From assembly GCA_035235625.1 (NCBI GenBank), contig CP141143.1, positions 6,988,501 through 7,052,500 on the forward strand: DNA of 64,000 nucleotides, in the 5' to 3' direction. Below, piece by piece: positions 55,720-64,000 of this stretch. Source of the DNA: Saururus chinensis (Eukaryota > Streptophyta > Magnoliopsida > Piperales > Saururaceae). The notes beneath the pieces are model-generated. The model did no database searches and was not told the DNA's origin. It saw only the letters and a program-made list of their open reading frames with translations. Position numbers and translations under genes: made by a program. Numbering within the stretch: position 1 is the first letter of the stretch; each line of letters starts with the position of its first letter.

Positions 55720-58700
55720 TTCTCCCACTTGGCACAACTTCTCAATTGAGCCATAGAAAGAATAAAATCTCCCACTTGGCTCAATTAAACTAAATTTGAG
55801 AAAAAATATTTGAGTGAAAAAATAACCAAGTGGGTAATGGGAAACTTTAAAATGACTTTTGTATGCGCATACAATGTTTGAAAAAATAATACCCTTCGAA
55901 CTGTATGTGGTATCTTTATACTCTTACAAAATGTCATAATCGCATGAATCAAGGCGGTTATGTCCTCAAAGGAGAACATTCCCTTCCATGTATCACGATG
56001 CAACTAATTCATTCTGTTTGAGTGCTATATGTGGCAAAATATATTTATGAGTGAAGGCATGCTCCCACTCATTTTGCAAATATTGTCTCATACTTAAGTG
56101 CACTGAAAAATGAGACACAACGAGAAAATTAATCAGAATCGCTATGATAAATGAGTAAAGTCCAGAAGTACATAAGCAAAATCAAATGCACGATGAGCTA
56201 ATAAGACCCATACGATCCACATGACTCTTAAACAGAGAAGGGGGTAAGCCCTTAGTTATGGGATCAGCAACCATAAGCTCAGTACCAATATGCTCAATAA
56301 CAACTGTCCCTTCTTTAACACGATCCCAAACAACAAGATACTTGATGTCGATGTGCTTACTTCGACTACCACTCTTGTTGTTCTTCGTGAAAAACACAAA
56401 GAAGACTATTATCACAGAACATCTTTAACGGCCTAGATATGGAATCCATAATAGTAAGTCCTGTGACAAAGTTCATTAGCCAAGTAGCATGTGACGTGCC
56501 CTCATAACAAGCAACAAACTCTGCCTCCATAGTCGACGACACTGTAAGGGTTTGCTTAATACTTTTCCAAGAGACAAGACCGCCGCCAAAAGGAAAATAT
56601 AACCCGATGTCGACTTTTTCGAGTCAACACAACCAGCAAAGTCTGCATCTGTATATCCAACCAGCTCCAAATGATCAGAATGTCTGTATGTAAGCATGTA
56701 ATCCTTCGTTCCTTGCAGATACCTCATAACCTTCTTTGCAGCTCTCCAATGATCCATCCCTGGATTTTTCTAGTATCTACCCAACATTCCCATACCAAAG
56801 GCAATATCAGGTCTTATACAGACCTCCAAGTATATCATATTACCAACTGCCGATGCATAAGGAATGTCCTTCATGTTGTCCAACTCCAAAGAATTCTTTG
56901 GACACTGGAACAAGCCAAATTTGTCACCCTTCACAATAGGAGCTGCACTAGGTGAGCAGTTTTCCATGTTAAACCGTTTCAGAACTTTATTGATATAGGC
57001 CTGTTGAGACAACCCAAGGATCCTTCTGGATCTATCACGATAGATCTCAATCCCTATGACACAGGAAGCCTCTCCTAAATCTTTCATGTCAAAGTTCTGA
57101 GAAAGAAACTGCTTAGTCTGGTGCAACATCCCTAAGTCACTGCTTGCAAGTAGAATGTCATCAACATACAAGACCAGAAATGTGTAACGACTCCCACTAA
57201 CCTTAAGGTATATGCATTGATCAACAATGTTCTCCTTAAAACCAAATGAAGTAATAACATCGTTGAACTTCAAATTCCACTGTCGGGAGGCTTGTTTCAG
57301 TTCGTATATTGACTTCTTGAGTCTACAAACCAGATGACTTCCTTTAGCTGAGGGGAATCCTTCAGGCTGAATCATATACACCTCCTCCTCAAGATCCCCA
57401 TTCAAGAATGCCGTCTTGACATCCATTTGATGTAACTCTAAGTCAAAATGAGCTACAAGGGCCAAAATAACTCTTAATGAATCCTTCGTTGAAACTTGAG
57501 AGAAGGTTTCATTATAGTCAACACCATCTTTCTGAAGAAAACCTTTGGCTACAAGTCGGGCCTTATATCTGCTAATGTTACCAGATGGATCTAATTTGGT
57601 CTTATAGACCCATTTGCAACCAAGAATCCTGGCACCCTGCGGTAACTCTACGAGATCCCAGACTTGATTATCAGCCATAGATTTCATCTCATCCTGCATG
57701 GCATCATACCATTTACTAGAGTTATCTCCAGACATGGCCTGTGAATATGTAATAGGATCATGAATGAGTCCAACAGTCTCGTCAGACTCCTGGAGGTATA
57801 CAACATAGTCAGAAGGGAGTGCAGGTTTCCTTACTCTTGAGGACCTTCGAAGTCCTATGCCAGCAACAGGCAGAGGTGCCTGTGCAATAGGAACTTCAGC
57901 AACTTGTTCCTGAGGGGATGGTGAAGGAAGGAGAGGCTGCTCTGGAATCACCATTGGTGATGTAGCATATGTTCCTCCACCGGATGTGGGTATAACAACT
58001 GGAACCCGTATTTCCTCAAACACAATGTGTTTGGGGGAAATACTCCCACTGAAGTTGCCTTGCTTAAGAAAATGTGCATTCCGTGCTTCGACTACTGTAG
58101 GGGTGTGAGATGGACAATAAAACCTATAACCCTTAGACCTTTCTGCATAGCCAATGAAAAATCCACTGATAGTCTTAGGGTCAAGCTTCTTCTCAAGTGG
58201 ATTGTACACCCTAACCTCAACTGGACAACCCCAGATGTGTACATGATGTAAACTAGGTTTCCATCTATTCCATAACTCAAAGGGTGTTTTAGGAACGGCT
58301 TTAGATGGAACTCGATTTAAAATGTACACGGCTGTCTTTAAGGCTTCACTCCACATATTGAGAGGAAGAGAGGAGTTACTGATCATACTCCTCACCATAT
58401 CCATCAAAGTGCGGTTCCTCCTTTCAGCAACACCATTTTGTTGTGGTGTGCCTGGTACCGTGTATTGTGCAACAATACCATTTTCCTTCAGGAACTGTGC
58501 AAATGGTCCAGGTTTTTGTCCACTCTCTGTGTACCTGCCATAGTATTCCCCTCCTCTGCGATCTAACAATTTTGATACTCAATCCAGATTGTTTCTCTAC
58601 CTCTGCCTTATAAGTCTTGAAAGCATCAAATGCTTCAGACTTTTCATTTAAGAGATAAAGATACATGTATCGAGTATGATCATCTATAAAGGTAATGAAA

Positions 58701-61700
58701 TACCTTTGACCATTCGAACGAGGAGTACTAAACGGTCCACAGATATCAGTGTGTATGGTGCCTAATTTCTCATCATGCCTCTTAGCACCTTTAGAAGACT
58801 TGTTAGTCTGCTTTCCCTTGATGCAATCTATACATGTCTCTAGATCAGTAAAATCAAGAGTTTTTAAAACTCCTTCTCTTACTAATCTTTTTAAGCGGTC
58901 AATGGAGATATGCCCCAACCGCCTGTGCCATAACATAGAGGAGTTCTTTTTAATAACACTTCCTTCCACAGACATCATAGATTGTTCAAAGGAAACATGC
59001 AGAGAGAGACAATATAAGCCATAAATCAAACAACCAGAACCAATGGTGACTGAATCTTTAATAATCATAAATGAAGAATTCATAAACTGAAAATTAAAGC
59101 CATGAGACACTAGTCTTGATACAGAAACTAAGTTTTTAGAAAAACTTGGAATATAGAAAGCTCTCTCTAAATCTAAGGTGTATCATGTATGGAGAACAAG
59201 TCTATATGTCCCCACACCTGCAACCTTCGAACACATCTTATTGCCAGAATAGATGTTGTGCTCCCCATCATTTGGTTTCCTTAGATTGAGAAACCCCTGC
59301 ATGATAGTGGAAACATGGATTGTAGAACCAGAGTCAATCCACCATGTGTTATTATGATGAGAATTAACATAGTTAGATTCATAACACACTAAAGACATGA
59401 AATTACCTCCTTTCTTGGCAAGCCACTTCTGATACTTAGGGCAATCTTTCTTCATGTGTCCTTTCTTCTTGCAGAAAAAGCATTTGGTTTCCTTGGTGAC
59501 ACCAGTAGACTTCATTGGTACACCTTTACTAGCTTTTTTCTTTGAAGCACCATGATTACCCTTCTTTTGTCCTTTATGAGAAACTAGATGGGCACTCTCT
59601 AGCTTCTCTTGCTTAAGTCTCCCCTCTTCACGCACACACGGACTCGAAGGTCATTGGTCGACCCTTGAGTGTTATGTGTGTTATAAGAGATCTTGAATGG
59701 CCCATATTGTGCAGGCAGGGAGTTCAAAATAAAGTGGACCAAAAAAGTATCATCAATCTTTATTTTCATGCTATTTAACTGATTAGCAATATCACGCATT
59801 TGCATGATATGCTCTCTCACCCCTTTGTCATCTGTTAGCCTCATGGATGACAACTTGGACATTAAGGTGTTGGCCAAGGCTTTATCAGAACTCTTGAATT
59901 GAGCTTCAATAGCTTTCAAAAGTTCTTGGACTGTAGCGCATTCTGGGATGGATCCCCTAATGCTTTTATTGATGTGAGACCTCATGAGCATCATGCTTAA
60001 GCGGTTAGACCGCTCCCACTTTTCAAAAGATGCTACCTCACTAGGCGTACTTTTTTCCGTAGGAGTGGTGGGTGCATCCATACAAAACGCCAAGTCCAAG
60101 TCCATGCACCCTAACAGTAAAATAACTTTTTCCTTCCAATCCGTAAAATTGTCCCCAGACAATAATGGAAGATGCTGATTAGGGTCAGAAATAAAAGACA
60201 GATAAGCTGCAATAAAAGAATAAATACATGCAAACATTAAAGAGGGCAAGAAACAAGAACATAAGTATGAAATAGCCAATGCTAAAATCATGTAGTAAAA
60301 TTGAAAACCTCCCTTTGGGCAAAGGTTGCAATCTGCATCAAATTTACTAAGCTATATAGAAACAAATGTTAATTTTGTCTCATGATAAGGCTAGTGGGTT
60401 ATACATAAAACATGACAGGAAAATCCCACACCTTTGGGCATAGGGATTTACCAATGTTAAAATATATAACCCTCCACCCTATCCTAATTATGTAACGCTA
60501 ACTACCACCTCCCTTTGGGGCCGGATGACAGTCTTTGTCACATAATCAGAATTTGATGATAGCACAATATTTTTTAATGTATGTGAATCTATGCACCCCA
60601 TGGTAGCATTCTATATGATTCACACGTTGACAAATAACTTAGGATGCTTTGGCCATTCCTAAATTATCGCAACGGATGTGGGAACTGAATTTGTGCTATT
60701 CACCATTTCAAATAACAAAATGAATGCAATTAATTATCAAGCAAGCATAAAAATATCCATACAAAATTGACAAGGGCATTAATGTCAATTTTGTCAGCAG
60801 GCTTTTGGGACTCGGCCAGGGGGTCCATCACCACACACCACAAATAAAAATATAGTCCAAAGTCCTTATACAGTCGTTAAAAAAAAATGTACAAGGTGGA
60901 AGCTATAAGCCCCTGAAATAGAAAAAATATACATTAATACTCCATGACTGCATCCGCCTCCAGACGTTGTCCTTGAATGCTGGTGTCGCTTACAAGAAGT
61001 ATAATGTACACTCTCTCTCTTAAAATTACATAAGTGGTGCGCTCAACAATTTTAAAAAATAAAAGTGATAAACATACGATTGCAATATAATCCCCTGGCC
61101 GGCCCATAACATTAATAAAACCTCAATTATGATAATTAAATAACACATCCATAACATACAAACAATCACAACTTTATATAAAAAAAAATTCCACAAAATG
61201 AAAGAGATTTTTTTTTAACACCCGGAATGGACGAAACCGGGTCTGGAGACCCGGTTTGGACCGGGTCAGCAACTGACCTGCGCCACGGCTGACCCGCGAC
61301 GCGGGTCAGTGAAAACCCGCCGGGCGCGGGTCAGAACAGACCCGTGCCAGTGCGGGTCAGCGACGACCCGCAGAAGCGGGTCGTCTTCAACCTCTCGACA
61401 GAGAGATTGAAGGCGAAAAAAGGGTTTCCGCCGCCGTCCAACGAAAACCCCGCCGCCGACCGTCGTAGCCCGCCGTCAAGCCTGAAAACCAGGAACACTT
61501 CCGTCCGACGACGGCGATTCCAGATCCGGCCATGAAACGGAGCGCGGCGGCCTGTACGGTGCAGATTGGAAAAACGCACAGTGGAAACAAAAATTCCCGG
61601 CGACTGTACGCGACTTCTGACGGCGGCTCAGGGGGCCGGAAAAAGTTCCGCCCGATAGTGGAGGTTCCAGATCCGGCCCCTAAGTCATACGCCAACGGCT

Positions 61701-62129
61701 GGTGGCGGCGGATCTAAATCGAAATCGGCGGCGACAAACAACAGAGGAAACGCCGGCTCTGTGCGCAGCGGCGGCGCCGGCCAACGCCTAGACACGGTGA
61801 GGAGGCGGCGGTGGCCAGCGCCAGGCAGGACCGGAAGCAGGAGCGACGGCCGGAGACCTACGGCGGTCGGAGACCTATGTCGCCACGAGACTGTGCGATC
61901 GAAAACGAACAGCCGGCGCAGCGGCGGCACGGCCAGAACCCAACGCCTGACGGCGGCGATTCTAGCCCGCGCGGCTGCTCCGGCATGCAGTCCGGCAGCC
62001 GCCGATGAACAGTGAATAAAAATTATATCATGACAGAAAAATTTTACTGTAGTAAACATAAAGTTTAAAAATTTTCTGTCCGGCGATTAAATCATGCAAT
62101 TTAAAACAAACGATGGCTCCGATACCAAT

Positions 62130-62537
62130 TGATAGACTTTAATACAAAGATTAGGCATACCTGTAGCCATTGTAATTGATAACCTCTTCAAGTAAGCTTG
62201 ATCTTCAGCTAATCCACTTCGGAATCAACTAATCTTCTTCAAAATCACAATAGTATTTCTGGTTTAGAACTTGGCTGAGAGCAATCTCACTTAAGACACC
62301 GAATTAGGATGGCTAATGGTGTATTTATAACTAAACCAGGACATCACTGTTAAGAACCCTAGAATCATGACCGTCCATCCATAGGTCATCTAACGATTCA
62401 GATTTGTCACTTAAAACCACAGCTTAATGGGTATTCTGACTCAGGCCCATTACCCAGACAGTTTTATAAAAGCCCAAAACAGTGTCAATTGGGATAGTTG
62501 GGCCACCTTATGTTTTAATACAAAACAAAGCCCAACA
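62130..62537 (-). repeat. 5' LTR of the copia element
   Basis: 408 bases; on the minus strand it begins TGTTGGGCTTTG and ends TCTATCA, two bases before the primer-binding site. Confidence 0.95.
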
Positions 62538-62740
62538 CTCCCATCTTATATTAATAGTTTTATTTTAAAAAAAATTACCCCATATTAATAGTTCCGCCTG
62601 GCTTAATTTAAATAGCTGGGTACTTAAAAAGATATGTTTGATAAGTTATTTTTCATACTCTTAGACGTAAGTCTTAGCCATCCAATAAAAATTATTAGTT
62701 TTTCAAATGGAGCTATTTATATGGGATAGAGGAATTAAGT

Positions 62741-64000
62741 ATGTATGAAAGTAAAAAAGCCATCCCTCCTACGTTGTTACTTGTTCTGGACTTTGACAGG
62801 CAGGTTATGAAGTTCAGATTTCAGACACATTGAAAGGTAAATCCCAGAATATGTTTGCCCTGATTCTTTTCTCTATCCGGATATGTAAGAACAGAGCTCG
62901 GTTGGAAGTTGGAATATAGAGAACAACAAGTAAAGCCTATGTGCAAGTCGTAAACATTTAATGCTAGTGTGGTTAAACAACTTTACTATATATGCTTCAA
63001 TGGTGAGGCTTTGCGAGTAAGTTATATCTAAATTGGTAAAATATGCTTAGTTGACTTTTGTAGGCATTTGCATGCAGACATTGAAGAGGAAATAACTGCG
63101 TTGATGAACATTAAATGGCCGAAATGGCTGATGAAACCAATGCTGCTTCCCTGCAATGAAAAACACACATGTTTTCATTTCTCCGGGAGCCAGCTATAAC
63201 TACTGCTGGCGGCTGGTGCCCCTCATCTCGAGGGTCCTACAATTTCCAATTTGTACCCATTGGCACCATTCACCACATGTAAGTTCTCTTATAAACACCA
63301 CAAGATGAAAATGTGATGGAATCGTACAAATGAAAGGAACCTTTCGATTAATCACACCTAATCTGAAATAGGAATTTACCCACTACATTTCTTTTAGTAA
63401 ATTTGTTCCTTTTCAAGCATAGACAGGAAATTAAGAGCCCAATAAACCCTTTCCTAAAAATTAGGTTTTTAAGATATTTTATTTACTTATTAGCTTATTA
63501 TTAATATTAATAAAATAATAATATTACCCAAGGGCTTACCCATATCTCAAATTAGGTTTAAATTTTAATATTTTATTAAAAAAGCTAAGGCCATATCATT
63601 GGTGGTGTATTTTGCCAAACAACTACGACTATTGCTGATCTACCTTGGCTATTAGTAGAAGTACGGTGGAAATTAAACTGGCTAGACATGTTGACTGATT
63701 GCTATTAGTGCTATGATATGGAAAGATGCGAGGTGGTACTTGTTACTTGTTAGGGATGTCATTATATATATATATATATACATTTATTTTTTTTTTGGGT
63801 GTAATATATATAAAACCAAACAATTAGTTATTTTTTATATTTTTTCTAATGAATGGGGATTTTTTTAAAAATAATAAAAATAATTTTCTTATTTTAAATG
63901 GGTTGGGTTCAGGTTTAAAATATTCAAGTCGAGTTATAATTGGCAAAACCCGACTTAAACCCAATCAACTATATCACTAGGGGTGTAGGTGATATTTTTT
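62741..64000. other. Right flank, no gene recognised
   Basis: AT-rich sequence with a short TA run at about 63766-63780. A small peptide frame around 63060-63200 (LHADIEEEITALMNIKWPKW) is unrecognised and could be chance. Confidence 0.4.

Larger units (their letters stand above)
55312..62537 (-). mobile_element. Ty1/Copia LTR retrotransposon, structurally complete but broken
   Basis: Two 408-base LTRs, a perfect 5-base duplication (ctccc at 55307-55311 and 62538-62542) and a tRNA-Met type primer-binding site (TGGTATCGGAGCC on the minus strand, next to the LTR at 62130) define it. On the minus strand come gag (60291 to about 59600), a CCHC knuckle (CFFCKKKGHMKKDC), protease (WWIDSGSTIHVS), integrase with HRRLGHIS, reverse transcriptase with FLVLYVDDILLAS, and RNase H near 56500. 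This is the copia order. The coding part carries about five breaks. By eye the LTRs differ at about 16 of 408 positions, nearly all transitions. With usual plant rates that suggests one to several million years. The leader between LTR and gag is unusually long (1.8 kb) and partly GC-rich. Confidence 0.95.
55303..62740. mobile_element. Stowaway-like MITE split by the copia element
   Basis: If the copia element and one copy of its 5-base duplication are set aside, TACTTCTCCC (55302-55311) continues into ATCTTATATTAATAG after 62542. About 200 bases later (near 62725-62740) comes an inverted counterpart, TATTTATATGGGATAGAGG. The MITE was therefore there first. The inner sequence is diverged from the other MITEs in the window. 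Confidence 0.5.

Noticed and set aside
61331-62059. Several open frames on both strands in the GC-rich region
   Set aside because: They lie in the copia leader, have low-complexity Arg/Pro/Ala composition and no recognisable domain.

Overview
This is nuclear DNA of a flowering plant, most likely a eudicot and possibly a woody one. It is AT-rich, its genes have many short exons with GT-AG introns, and it holds copia elements, LTR relics, a MULE relic and MITEs. I see no bacterial, organellar or rRNA sequence. The pairing of a TLP8-like Tubby gene with a WRI3/ADAP-like double-AP2 gene matches, from memory, Arabidopsis At1g16070 and At1g16060.

Four host genes look whole. SKA2, a kinetochore protein (1603-7402, +, 5 exons, 169 aa), carries a dead copia element in intron 1. 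VPS32/SNF7, an ESCRT-III subunit (9429-11929, -, 6 coding exons plus a leader intron, 218 aa), comes next. A TLP8-like Tubby-domain gene (37657-41290, +, 9 exons, 410 aa) and a WRI3/ADAP-like AP2 gene (46974-50428, -, 8 coding exons including a 9-base one, 352 aa) point towards each other. The four serve unrelated processes (mitosis, membrane remodelling, phosphoinositide/transcription signalling, lipid or stress gene control), so they do not form a cluster.

Between VPS32 and TLP8 (12.4-37 kb) lies an accessory region. It holds three long sequences with LTR-type ends and 5-base target duplications (4.8, 3.6 and 2.3 kb, read as solo LTRs) and a 69-base miniature that keeps both ends of the third one's family. 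It also holds two relics of a FAR1-related gene, a displaced copy of the VPS32 5' end (28.1-29.2 kb), a tandem array with three further copies of that 5' end (30.75-33.7 kb), and a relic of a MULE transposase.

From 41 to 64 kb there are long TA microsatellites, several Stowaway-like MITEs, a displaced copy of the 3' end of the AP2 gene, and a structurally complete but decayed Ty1/Copia element (55312-62537) inserted into a MITE. I found no convincing new biological system. The most unusual features are the repeated copying of the VPS32 5' end, the miniature LTR, a near-perfect palindrome in SKA2 intron 1, and the cluster of large solo LTRs.
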